A stretch of DNA of 7,857 nucleotides from DTSX01 sp964008355 (GTDB lineage: Bacteria > Pseudomonadota > Gammaproteobacteria > Steroidobacterales > UBA11654). Where the stretch lies: the NCBI GenBank assembly GCA_964008355.1, contig CAXGBD010000055.1, positions 1 through 7,857 of the forward strand, written 5' to 3'. The number at the start of each line of letters is the position of its first letter. Within the stretch, counting starts at the first letter, position 1. This document shows, piece after piece, positions 1-6,620 of this stretch. The position numbers and the translations under genes are program-made. Below the pieces are notes generated by a model. The model worked only from the letters and a program-made list of their open reading frames with translations, searched no databases and was not told the DNA's origin.

Positions 1-850
1 CAAATATAATAGCATCAATCATTGTACCAATTAAAAGTAAGCCCAAATGAATGATGGATGCATAAAATGTTTTACGAGCCCAATGTGGTGTCTTTTTTAC
101 TGCTAATTGATAACTGGTGTAAACAAAATATCCCCCACCGGTTACAGCAAACAACAAATAAACCCAATGCATTCCATAAAACATCAGGCTGAAAGACAGT
201 AAAACTAGAATCAGGGTGTGCCAAAAAATAGCCTGTACAGTAACCAACTCGGAAGCAACTAATGGCAGCATAGGTATCGATGCTTTGCTGTAGTCTTCTT
301 TACAAATAATTGCCAATGCCCAAAAGTGGGGCGGAGTCCAAAGGAACAAAATCACAGCTAGGATTAATGGTGCCGGCGCAAAAGTGGATCCTGTAGCTGC
401 AGATCCAACAAGAACTGCAAAACTACCTGCAAAACCTCCGATAACAATGTTCATCCAGGTCTTTCGTTTCAACCATACCGTATAGATCACTGCATAGGTA
501 AATGAGCCGGCAAAAAGAAATAATGCAGCTTCCATATTGGCTGCCAGATAGGCAATCATTATGGCAATTAGACTTAAGAAAAACAGCCAGAGTTTCCAAG
601 CATTGGATGGTAAAAATTGACCAGTGACAAAGGGTCTATGTTGGGTTCTCGACATTACAGCATCAATATCTCTTTCATACAGTTGATTAAAAGCACCAGT
701 TATGGAGGAAGATAATAAAACCGCTAGTGCAAGAACAATAATCTGTACATTGGACAACGCCGATGAAGGTGAGACGGCAATACCAGCTAGAGCACAAGCC
801 ATAATCAGAAAACCCAATCTGACCTTTGCTGCAAGGTAGATGAGCCTCAT
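1..850 (-). CDS. cyoE: Protoheme IX farnesyltransferase (heme O synthase), 3' end beyond window
   Basis: My reading of the reverse strand gives 283 codons open to the left edge. The product is an integral-membrane UbiA-family prenyltransferase that adds a farnesyl group to heme B to make heme O, which is needed by heme-copper terminal oxidases. Seen: the first Asp-rich motif NQLYERDID (about residues 55-63) followed by RTQHRPFVTG; the loop FLWTPPHFWALA (169-180), which is CtaB-like rather than the LWQMPHS form of E. coli CyoE; the second motif KEDYSKASIPMLP (184-196); and many hydrophobic helices. The usual N-terminal KPR appears as KVR (9-11). The last visible segment, ARKTFYASIIHLGLLLIGTMID, is typical of the family C-terminus, so probably only a few residues are missing. 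Start: ATG at 850 puts the K-x-R at the family's usual distance. An in-frame GTG at 877 would add 9 residues, and neither has a convincing ribosome site. It lies about 97-124 bases after aspS on the same strand. Confidence 0.93.
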   Translation of the reverse strand, partial: MRLIYLAAKVRLGFLIMACALAGIAVSPSSALSNVQIIVLALAVLLSSSITGAFNQLYERDIDAVMSRTQHRPFVTGQFLPSNAWKLWLFFLSLIAIMIAYLAANMEAALFLFAGSFTYAVIYTVWLKRKTWMNIVIGGFAGSFAVLVGSAATGSTFAPAPLILAVILFLWTPPHFWALAIICKEDYSKASIPMLPLVASELVTVQAIFWHTLILVLLSFSLMFYGMHWVYLLFAVTGGGYFVYTSYQLAVKKTPHWARKTFYASIIHLGLLLIGTMIDAIIF

Positions 851-974
851 ATTCTTTACAAAATTAGTAGTTATCACAATGTTTTTTTCAATGGTGATTT
901 TGTTCGAAATCGGTGCTTATTATTGACTAAAAGCAATCAAAATAAAAATGATAAAAAAATTCAAACAAAGACAA
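851..974 (-). other. aspS-cyoE intergenic stretch with weak stem-loops
   Basis: This is a gene-free AT-rich spacer between the aspS stop and the cyoE ATG; its left part is coding if the GTG at 877 is used. Two weak potential stem-loops are visible. One pairs 917-921 with 941-945 and 923-928 with 935-940, with one bulged base, one G-U pair in the minus-strand RNA and a six-base loop; it is almost all A-T. The other pairs 896-900 with 907-911. The minus-strand T-runs lie before the larger stem rather than after it, so it is not a normal intrinsic terminator for aspS. No clear promoter for cyoE was recognised. Confidence 0.3.
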
Positions 975-2759
975 CTATTTCCTAGAAACAGTTGAGAGAC
1001 CCAATTCCTTTAACTGATTTTTTCCTGGGGCGCTGGGAGCATTAGTTAGCAAACAATTTGCCGTCTGGGTTTTTGGAAAGGCTATAACGTCTCTAATGCT
1101 ATCTGAATCAGTCATCAACATCACCAATCGGTCAATACCAAACGCTATTCCGCCGTGTGGTGGGCAACCAAATTTTAATGCCTCAAGAAAAAATCCAAAT
1201 TTCTCTTGTGCCTCTTGTAAATCAATGCCAATCACTTCAAAGACTGCTTTTTGCATTTCCAGTGAATGAATTCTAATTGATCCTCCTCCAATCTCATGAC
1301 CATTTAATATCAAATCATACCCAAGGGACATAGCATCACCAGGGTTGCTGACTAACTCTTTTGATGTCATCTCTTTTGGTGCTGTAAAGGGATGGTGTTC
1401 AGCTGACCATTTCTTTTCCTTATCATCCATTTGAAACATAGGAAAATCGGTTACCCATAAAGGAAACCATCCAGGCTGAGCCCGATCAAAATCTTCCGCT
1501 AACTTTACCCTTAGAGCTCCAAGAGAAGCATTCACAATATTGGATTTGTCAGCACCAAAAAAGACGATATCGCCAGATGCAAGAGCAAGGCTTTCCATCA
1601 ATGTCTGTATAGTCTCTTTGTCTAGAAATTTTAGGATTGGAGATTGTAACCCATCCATTCCTTTCGATATATCCTGCACTTTAATATAGGCAAGGCCCTT
1701 TGCGCCGAATTCACTAACAAAATCTGTGTAATCATCAATTTGTTTTCTACTGATCTCTTCTGGATTCTCTAGTTTTAAACAGGCCACTTTGCTGTTTTCA
1801 GCATTGGCCGGTTCAGAGAAAACCTTAAATTCAACCTGTTGCATTAACTTACTGACATCAATCAATTCCATAGAGATCCCTAAATGTGGTCTGTCCGTTC
1901 CAAAACGTTGCATTGATTCACGATGGCTAATTCGGGGAAAGGGATTGGTTAAATTCTCAGATAGAACCTCTTGAAAAAGTTTGGCCATCATTCTTTCCAT
2001 AATGTCTAAAACTTCTTCCTCATCAACAAAAGACATTTCAACATCCAGTTGTGTGAATTCAGGTTGGCGATCTGCTCTTAAATCTTCATCTCTGAAACAA
2101 CGAGCAATTTGATAGTATTTATCAAAACCAGACATCATTAATAACTGTTTGAACAGTTGCGGCGATTGGGGCAGTGCAAAAAATTCGCCTTTTTGGATTC
2201 TGCTTGGAACCAAATAGTCCCTTGCTCCCTCTGGAGTTGCTTTTGTGAGTATTGGAGTTTCAATATCTACAAAGTTATGATTATCGAGAAAATTTCTCAA
2301 GGACCGAATAACCGTATGTCTTCGTTTGAGTTTGTTTGCCATTTCCGAACGTCTCAAATCAAGATATCGATATCTGAGACGAACATCTTCATTTGCATGC
2401 TCGTCATGATGAAATGGGGGAGTTTTTGAAACATTTAAGACATGACCAGATTGGGCAAGTAATTCAATCTCACCCGTTGGCATCTCTGGATTAATGGTTC
2501 CTTCCGGTCTCTTGCGAATGATCCCAGTTACGGATAGAACAAATTCACTTCTAAACTTCTCTGCTTGGGAAAATAAATCTTTATCCTCAGGATTAAACAC
2601 CAATTGCAGTAAGCCCGAAGTATCTCTAAGATCAACAAAGATGACTCCTCCATGATCCCTTCTCCGGTGTACCCAGCCCGCAACTGAAATGGTCTCACCC
2701 ACATTGGACACATTCAGCTCACCGCAGTATTTCGTTCTGATTGAATCTTCAGTATTCAT
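975..2759 (-). CDS. aspS: Aspartyl-tRNA synthetase, probably non-discriminating
   Basis: 594 residues, the normal length for bacterial AspRS. It activates aspartate with ATP and charges tRNA in the cytoplasm. Seen in order: N-terminal OB-fold anticodon-binding domain (about 10-115, with GWVHRRRDHGG at 28-38); class II motif 1 region (161-185, DIETPILTKATPEGARDYLVPSR); QSPQLFKQLLM (198-208); motif 2, FRDEDLRADRQPEFTQLD (222-239); the bacterial GAD insertion (about 285-425); and motif 3, HGGIAFGIDRLVML (535-548, with Arg544). All catalytic signatures look intact. His36 and Gly87 align with the two Pseudomonas aeruginosa residues (His31, Gly82) linked to recognition of tRNA-Asn, whereas E. coli has Leu and Lys there. 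This suggests an enzyme that also makes Asp-tRNA-Asn. ATG start with a good Shine-Dalgarno. It lies 20 bases after the DUF502 gene and is probably co-transcribed with it. Confidence 0.98.
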   Translation of the reverse strand: MNTEDSIRTKYCGELNVSNVGETISVAGWVHRRRDHGGVIFVDLRDTSGLLQLVFNPEDKDLFSQAEKFRSEFVLSVTGIIRKRPEGTINPEMPTGEIELLAQSGHVLNVSKTPPFHHDEHANEDVRLRYRYLDLRRSEMANKLKRRHTVIRSLRNFLDNHNFVDIETPILTKATPEGARDYLVPSRIQKGEFFALPQSPQLFKQLLMMSGFDKYYQIARCFRDEDLRADRQPEFTQLDVEMSFVDEEEVLDIMERMMAKLFQEVLSENLTNPFPRISHRESMQRFGTDRPHLGISMELIDVSKLMQQVEFKVFSEPANAENSKVACLKLENPEEISRKQIDDYTDFVSEFGAKGLAYIKVQDISKGMDGLQSPILKFLDKETIQTLMESLALASGDIVFFGADKSNIVNASLGALRVKLAEDFDRAQPGWFPLWVTDFPMFQMDDKEKKWSAEHHPFTAPKEMTSKELVSNPGDAMSLGYDLILNGHEIGGGSIRIHSLEMQKAVFEVIGIDLQEAQEKFGFFLEALKFGCPPHGGIAFGIDRLVMLMTDSDSIRDVIAFPKTQTANCLLTNAPSAPGKNQLKELGLSTVSRK

Positions 2760-2763
2760 CCGA

Positions 2764-2768
2764 TCTCC
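2764..2768 (-). promoter_or_regulatory. Shine-Dalgarno of aspS
   Basis: On the minus strand GGAGA lies four to five bases before the aspS ATG. It is one of only two clear ribosome-binding sites in the window (the other is sucD) and supports the ATG at 2759. It falls in the 20-base gap after the DUF502 stop, consistent with translation from a shared message. Confidence 0.7.
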
Positions 2769-2779
2769 GAAGTGATCAA

Positions 2780-3385
2780 TTATTCAATACTCTGATTGAC
2801 GGTGTCTTCACCAGGGACCACCACACCAAGAGAAATAACCATTTTTAAGGCATCTTCAACACCCATATCCAATTCAATCACATCCTGCTCTGGTACCATC
2901 AATATTAAGCCTGAAGTGGGATTTGGTGTTGTAGGTACAAAAACACACACCAAATCTTCACCCGTCTTTCCTTGTATTTCACCTAAATTTTGTGATGTCT
3001 GAAAAGACAAGCTATACAATCCTCTTCTAGGATACTCGATCAATAGAACCTTACTGAAGGATTGTGATGAATCTGCAAGAACAATTTCAGCAAATCGTTT
3101 AACTGCTGAATAAATATTGCGAACTAGTGGAATACGCTCTAGAAGAGATTCCCAAAAACTAACGATCCGCTTGCCAAAATAATTGGCGGCGATCAAACCT
3201 GTACCCAGTAACACAAGTAGTGCCAATAAAATACCCATACCTGCAATGGGTATATTCAGTTGGTCAGATAGCCAACTATCTAAATTTCCAAACAGACCAA
3301 TTAGCAGTCTGAGAACGAAGATTGTTGCACCCAATGGAACCCAAACCAATAAGCCAGCTACAATTATTGTTCTAAGTTTCTTCAT
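2780..3385 (-). CDS. DUF502 family two-TM membrane protein
   Basis: 201 residues, typical for the DUF502 family (bacterial relatives of plant LIKE-COV proteins); the molecular function is unknown. Seen: two hydrophobic segments (about 6-31 and 46-68) that should anchor it in the inner membrane, then a soluble C-terminal domain with the family signatures RIPLVRNIYSAVKRF (84-98), VFVPTTPNPTSG (148-159) and ELDMGVEDALKMVISLGVVVP (171-191). The N-terminus starts MKKLR, so the first helix follows a short positive stretch. ATG start chosen because it directly precedes the first helix, although no clear Shine-Dalgarno is visible. It sits between an FmdB-type gene and aspS, a neighbourhood seen in many Gammaproteobacteria; this hints at a constitutive housekeeping role but does not reveal it. 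No broken or unusual residues noticed. Confidence 0.92.
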   Translation of the reverse strand: MKKLRTIIVAGLLVWVPLGATIFVLRLLIGLFGNLDSWLSDQLNIPIAGMGILLALLVLLGTGLIAANYFGKRIVSFWESLLERIPLVRNIYSAVKRFAEIVLADSSQSFSKVLLIEYPRRGLYSLSFQTSQNLGEIQGKTGEDLVCVFVPTTPNPTSGLILMVPEQDVIELDMGVEDALKMVISLGVVVPGEDTVNQSIE

Positions 3386-3450
3386 CTAATGACCATTTAA
3401 ATCAAGGTATTTACAGTGTATTAATTTTCTAATGACTAATCTCTATTATA
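3386..3450 (-). promoter_or_regulatory. Possible weak promoter ahead of DUF502-aspS
   Basis: The 65-base gap between the fmdB stop and the DUF502 start carries, on the minus strand, an exact TATAAT at 3445-3450. No good -35 hexamer lies 16-18 bases upstream, where the sequence is the end of fmdB. In DNA this AT-rich a TATAAT can occur by chance, so this is a weak call. If real, it would give DUF502-aspS transcription independent of rluD-fmdB. Confidence 0.2.
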
Positions 3451-3768
3451 TTACTTAATATCTTTACTTTTATGATCTTCCTTATTTTTCTTTTTCTCAG
3501 CGTCTTTCTTTGGGGCTTTTTCATTTATCTTTTGATCTTTGCCTGATGATTTGTCTTCTTTCTTATCTGCAAGATTCTTACGATTGTCTTTTTTAAAATC
3601 GGTTTCATACCAACCCTTGCCTTTGAGTCTAAAATTAGGGGCAGAAACCAGTCGTTTTAATTTTTTGGCGTTGCATTGGGGACAATCTGTTAAAAGTTTT
3701 TCACCAATTTTTTGAAGAGCTTCAAAATAGTGATCACATTCTTGGCATTTGTATTCGTAAATAGGCAT
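3451..3768 (-). CDS. FmdB-family zinc ribbon protein with lysine-rich tail
   Basis: 105 residues. The N-terminal half is a classic FmdB/CxxC_CXXC_SSSS-type regulatory domain: it opens MPIYEYKCQECDHYFE and has two CxxC pairs (Cys8/Cys11 and Cys29/Cys32) expected to bind one zinc ion, followed by KLKRLVSAPNFRLKGKGWYETDFK (about 36-59). The rest (about 60-105) is low-complexity and highly charged, mostly Lys with Asp and Glu and almost no hydrophobic residues, so it is probably disordered. The biochemical role of this family is not established; the name comes from a proposed regulator of formamidase and amidase genes and should not be taken as a function here. It lies 65 bases ahead of the DUF502 gene and 79 bases after rluD. 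ATG start, without a clear Shine-Dalgarno; the MPIYEY opening makes this start secure. Confidence 0.92.
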   Translation of the reverse strand: MPIYEYKCQECDHYFEALQKIGEKLLTDCPQCNAKKLKRLVSAPNFRLKGKGWYETDFKKDNRKNLADKKEDKSSGKDQKINEKAPKKDAEKKKNKEDHKSKDIK

Positions 3769-3770
3769 TT

Positions 3771-3835
3771 TATTGCAAAGTAATCAGTTATTTTATTAAA
3801 AAAGTTGAGTGTATTAAGTCAGTTTGTTTGCAATA
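3771..3835 (-). repeat. 9-bp inverted repeat in the rluD-fmdB gap
   Basis: TATTGCAAA at 3771-3779 is perfectly inverted as TTTGCAATA at 3827-3835, separated by 47 bases. The near copy ends two bases before the fmdB ATG, so in a minus-strand message pairing of the two arms would cover the region where a ribosome binds. The long AT-rich loop makes a stable fold doubtful, and the pairing could be chance. Confidence 0.3.
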
Positions 3836-3847
3836 TCTAAAATATTA

Positions 3848-4831
3848 TCACTCTGGATACTCTAAACTGTTGACTTCTTCCCTAGTTAAGTTACTACCAG
3901 ATAATTCTGACAATATTGTAAACATATCTTCAGGAATCTCAGAGTCAATAGATACTTTTTCTTTCGTAAAAGGATGAACAAATGTCAATTTACTTGCATG
4001 CAGTGCTTGTCGTTTTAACTGTCTTAATGCGCTCTTTAAATAGTCACTTGCACCAGATGGAATCATAAGCCGGTTTCCATATAAAGAATCTCCTAGAATA
4101 GGATATTTGATATGAGACATGTGTACTCTAATTTGGTGTGTCCTTCCTGTTTCCAATCTCAATCCTATGTATGTGTGATGATCAAACTTTTTAAGAATAC
4201 GATAATTGGTTACTGCTCTTTTACCATTCTCTGCAGTTGAGAATTTAATACGATTTCTAGGATCACGAGCAATACTTGCTTCAATTGTTGCACCACTAGT
4301 CATAGCCCCAACACAGATGGCTCGATATTCTCTCATTATGTTTCTTTGCTCTAATTTTGCGACCATTGTTGTGTAAGCACGATTCGTTTTGGCAACGATA
4401 AGAAGACCACTGGTGTTTTTATCTAATCGATGGATCAGTCCTGCTCTTGGTAGATGCTTTAAATCGGGAAGGTAATAGAGTAATCCATTTTGCAAGGTAC
4501 CCTTGGGATTTCCATGTCCAGGATGGACAACTAAACCACTGGGTTTCTCAACAATTAACATATCCTGATCCTCAAATAAAACAGTAAAATCAATTTTTTC
4601 AGGTATTGCTTCATGCCGATCTTCTATGATAGGAGTGACTTCTATTTTTTGTCCCTTGTGCACTTTATTCTTCGGCTCTGCGCGCTCATTATCTACTAGC
4701 ACTCGACCTGTTTGGATCCAGTTTTTAATCGTTGTACGTGAAAAATCTTTTAAAAAATCCGTAATTGCTTTGTCGAGTCTTTGGTTATCGTTTTCATCAT
4801 CGATCAAGAAAATTATTTGTTTTTGATTCAT
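3848..4831 (-). CDS. rluD: 23S rRNA pseudouridine synthase, RluD-type
   Basis: 327 residues from the ATG at 4831, matching E. coli RluD in length (326). It isomerises uridines in helix 69 of 23S rRNA to pseudouridine during large-subunit assembly. Seen: N-terminal S4 RNA-binding domain (about 17-70, beginning QRLDKAITDFLKDFSRTTIKNWI); catalytic motif GLIHRLDKNTSGLLIVAKT (131-149) with the nucleophilic Asp at 137; and the conserved segment ETGRTHQIRVHMSHIKYPILGDSLYG (227-252). The frame is open to a GTG at 4861 and a TTG at 4864, adding 10-11 residues (VKKISTQNNF). The ATG is preferred because it leaves about the same number of residues before QRLD as E. coli RluD; none of the starts has a good Shine-Dalgarno. 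The RluD call over RluC or RluA rests on the S4 domain, the length and the divergent bamD neighbour, an arrangement shared with E. coli. Confidence 0.93.
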   Translation of the reverse strand: MNQKQIIFLIDDENDNQRLDKAITDFLKDFSRTTIKNWIQTGRVLVDNERAEPKNKVHKGQKIEVTPIIEDRHEAIPEKIDFTVLFEDQDMLIVEKPSGLVVHPGHGNPKGTLQNGLLYYLPDLKHLPRAGLIHRLDKNTSGLLIVAKTNRAYTTMVAKLEQRNIMREYRAICVGAMTSGATIEASIARDPRNRIKFSTAENGKRAVTNYRILKKFDHHTYIGLRLETGRTHQIRVHMSHIKYPILGDSLYGNRLMIPSGASDYLKSALRQLKRQALHASKLTFVHPFTKEKVSIDSEIPEDMFTILSELSGSNLTREEVNSLEYPE

Positions 4832-4893
4832 AAAATTATTTTGAGTAGAAATCTTTTTCACCAATATTTAAGTTATAATTCCACACTGGTTTT

Positions 4894-4921
4894 TTAACAT
4901 AAACATATATTCTAATTTAAT
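4894..4921 (+). promoter_or_regulatory. Candidate sigma-70 promoter for bamD
   Basis: On the plus strand TTAACA (4894-4899) and TTTAAT (4916-4921) each match five of six consensus bases and are 16 bases apart. Transcription would start near 4928, only a few bases before the TTG start of bamD, giving an almost leaderless message. The region is AT-rich, so chance matches are possible. The sequence lies in the 70- to 100-base gap between divergent rluD and bamD; no equally good promoter was found facing rluD. Confidence 0.4.
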
Positions 4922-4934
4922 TTGAACTGATCCT

Positions 4935-5726
4935 TTGGAATTGCAAAAGAAAAATATATTCATAACGATTCTCTGTCTTATGGTTTTATTGGGATGCAGT
5001 AGAGGTGAGGAAAGAGATTTGCGTTCCACTGCAGAGGTTGTTTATGAAAAAGCAAAGAATTCCATGGATGGTGAGAACTATAGAAATGCGGCCAATTATC
5101 TTGAAATTCTCACATCCTCTTTTCCGTTTAGTAATCAGGCCAAACAAGCACAACTTGATCTGATTTATGCATATTACAGAAGTGCAGATTTTGAATCTGC
5201 TATAGATGAAGCAAAACAGTTTGAAAAAGAAAATCCTACACATCCAAGAGTAGATTATGCCCTCTATATGAGAGGCCTATCCCTTTTTGAAGGTCAGCAC
5301 ACATTTTTTCATAAGTTATTTAACGTTGATTTAGCAAAAAGACCCCCCGCCAAAACAGAAGAGTCCTTTTCTGTATTTGCACAATTGATTCGCAGATTTC
5401 CAAACAGTCCATACGTAGATGATGCTAAACAAAGGATGGTGTTTTTAAGAAATAGGCTCGCTGAATATGAAAATCATGTTGCTCGACACTATATGGAGCG
5501 ACAAGCTTATGTTGCAGCAATCAATAGAGCCAAATATTGTATCGAACAATACAATGAAACTCCGGCAGCAATAGAATCACTAAAAATTATAGCGGATTCT
5601 TATGAGAAACTTGGAATGACAGATTTAGCTGAATCGGCTCAACAGATTTACTTTGCAAATATCCCTGTAACCGATATTGATAGTCTTGTTCTGGAAGATC
5701 AAAAACCTTGGTATAAATTCTGGTAA
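4935..5726 (+). CDS. bamD: Outer membrane assembly lipoprotein BamD
   Basis: 263 residues (E. coli BamD has 245). It is a lipoprotein on the periplasmic face of the outer membrane and a core part of the BAM complex that folds beta-barrel proteins; the older name is ComL/YfiO. Seen: lipoprotein signal peptide MELQKKNIFITILCLMVLLG with lipobox LLGC and the lipidated Cys at 21, then TPR-like repeats. These include YEKAKNSMDGENYRNAANYLEIL (37-59), HPRVDYALYMRGLSLF (103-118), RRFPNSPYVDDAKQRMVFLRNRLAEYENHVARHY (153-186) and AYVAAINRAKYCIEQYNETPAAIESL (191-216), all close to the family consensus. Start: a stop codon lies just upstream in frame, leaving only TTG at 4935 or TTG at 4941 if the signal peptide is to be kept; the ATG at 4980 would destroy it. 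No Shine-Dalgarno is visible. It is divergent from rluD and convergent with sucD, 24 bases from the sucD stop. Confidence 0.95.
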   Translation: MELQKKNIFITILCLMVLLGCSRGEERDLRSTAEVVYEKAKNSMDGENYRNAANYLEILTSSFPFSNQAKQAQLDLIYAYYRSADFESAIDEAKQFEKENPTHPRVDYALYMRGLSLFEGQHTFFHKLFNVDLAKRPPAKTEESFSVFAQLIRRFPNSPYVDDAKQRMVFLRNRLAEYENHVARHYMERQAYVAAINRAKYCIEQYNETPAAIESLKIIADSYEKLGMTDLAESAQQIYFANIPVTDIDSLVLEDQKPWYKFW

Positions 5727-5739
5727 TTCAATCTTTTTT

Positions 5740-5776
5740 AGACGATGTATTCAGCTGATCACTGCCTTCATCGTCT
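5740..5776. other. Stem-loop across the bamD/sucD convergence
   Basis: AGACGATG at 5740-5747 is perfectly inverted as CATCGTCT at 5769-5776 (8 bp, 21-base loop). The loop holds a palindrome, TCAGCTGA, over the sucD stop codon. Six Ts precede the stem on the plus strand (5734-5739), so the sucD message has As after its stem and the bamD message has Us before it. Neither is the normal order for an intrinsic terminator. It may protect or mark 3' ends, but this is inference. Confidence 0.4.
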
Positions 5777-6620
5777 TACCAATGAGTGCTGGCGATTCAA
5801 CTGTTGTGACACCTGCTTGTTCTAAAGCTTTATATTTTCCTTGAGCAGTACCTTCTTTACCAGTGACTATGGCACCTGCATGTCCCATTCTTTTTCCTGG
5901 TGGTGCGGAAACTCCTGCGATATAAGCTACTACAGGTTTGGTTACATTGTTTCTAATAAAAAGAGCGGCTGCTTCCTCATCGGAACCTCCAATTTCTCCA
6001 ACCATCACTATGCCTCTAGTTTCATCATCGGATTCAAATAATTCTAAACAATCAATGAAATTAAGACCTTTAATAGGATCACCTCCAATACCCACACAAG
6101 TGCTCTGACCTAATCCATTCTTGGTGGTCTGATAAACCGCTTCATAAGTTAAAGTGCCAGATCTGGAAATGATTCCTATTGAGCCCTGTTTGTGAATAAA
6201 ACCAGGCATGATTCCTATTTTAGCTTGGCTTGGAGAGATAATACCGGGACAATTAGGTCCCAGTAATTTAGTGTTTGATTGATCAATTTTACTCTTAATA
6301 TGAATCATGTCTTGCACTGGGATGCCTTCAGTAATACAAACTATCAAGGCAATATCTGCATCAATAGCTGCGATTATTGCTTCAGCAGCATGCGGTGCTG
6401 GAACAAAGATTATACTGACATCAGCACCGGTATGTGCTTTAGCTTCTTTCACAGTGTCAAAAACAGGAACACCAAGATGATTCTGACCTCCTCTACCTGG
6501 AGTTACTCCTCCGACGAAATTAGTTCCATATTCCATGCATTGTTGTATATGAAATGTTCCCTGTGTACCAGTTATCCCTTGGCAGATAATTTTTGATGTT
6601 TTATCAACCAATATACTCAC
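5751..6620 (-). CDS. sucD: Succinyl-CoA synthetase alpha subunit
   Basis: 289 residues, the same length as E. coli SucD. With SucC it converts succinyl-CoA, phosphate and NDP to succinate, CoA and NTP in the TCA cycle, in the cytoplasm. The alpha subunit binds CoA and carries the phosphohistidine. Seen: Rossmann-type CoA-binding N-terminus with GITGTQGTFH (15-24); YGTNFVGGVTPGRGG (31-45); GPNCPGIISP (121-130); ISRSGTLTYEA (151-161); IGGDPIKG (178-185); and the active-site loop GKRMGHAGAIV (242-252) with phosphorylated His at 247. All key residues look intact. It starts with GTG, which overlaps the sucC TGA by four bases (GTGA), and a good Shine-Dalgarno precedes it inside sucC, so the two subunits are translationally coupled. 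It converges on bamD. Confidence 0.98.
   Translation of the reverse strand: MSILVDKTSKIICQGITGTQGTFHIQQCMEYGTNFVGGVTPGRGGQNHLGVPVFDTVKEAKAHTGADVSIIFVPAPHAAEAIIAAIDADIALIVCITEGIPVQDMIHIKSKIDQSNTKLLGPNCPGIISPSQAKIGIMPGFIHKQGSIGIISRSGTLTYEAVYQTTKNGLGQSTCVGIGGDPIKGLNFIDCLELFESDDETRGIVMVGEIGGSDEEAAALFIRNNVTKPVVAYIAGVSAPPGKRMGHAGAIVTGKEGTAQGKYKALEQAGVTTVESPALIGKTMKAVIS

Noticed and set aside
2157..2429. Plus-strand open frame inside aspS (and similar short frames inside DUF502, rluD, sucD, sucC and bamD)
   Set aside because: Each lies antisense to a well-conserved gene, encodes no recognisable motif and has no supporting start signals, so it is a shadow frame.
3385..3436. Direct repeat TCTAATGAC at 3385-3393 and 3428-3436
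   Set aside because: It is only nine bases in AT-rich sequence, and one copy overlaps the DUF502 start codon; no function is suggested.
4874..4879. Exact TATAAT on the plus strand between rluD and bamD
   Set aside because: No acceptable -35 hexamer lies 15-19 bases upstream, and a better-paired promoter candidate lies closer to bamD at 4894-4921.
4881..4895. CCACACTGG followed by a T-run, resembling a small terminator
   Set aside because: The stem is only three base pairs with a three-base loop, and it lies in a divergent intergenic region where no terminator is expected.
5700..5740. T-run after bamD as an intrinsic terminator
   Set aside because: No GC-containing stem precedes the Ts; only a four-base AATT self-match is visible.
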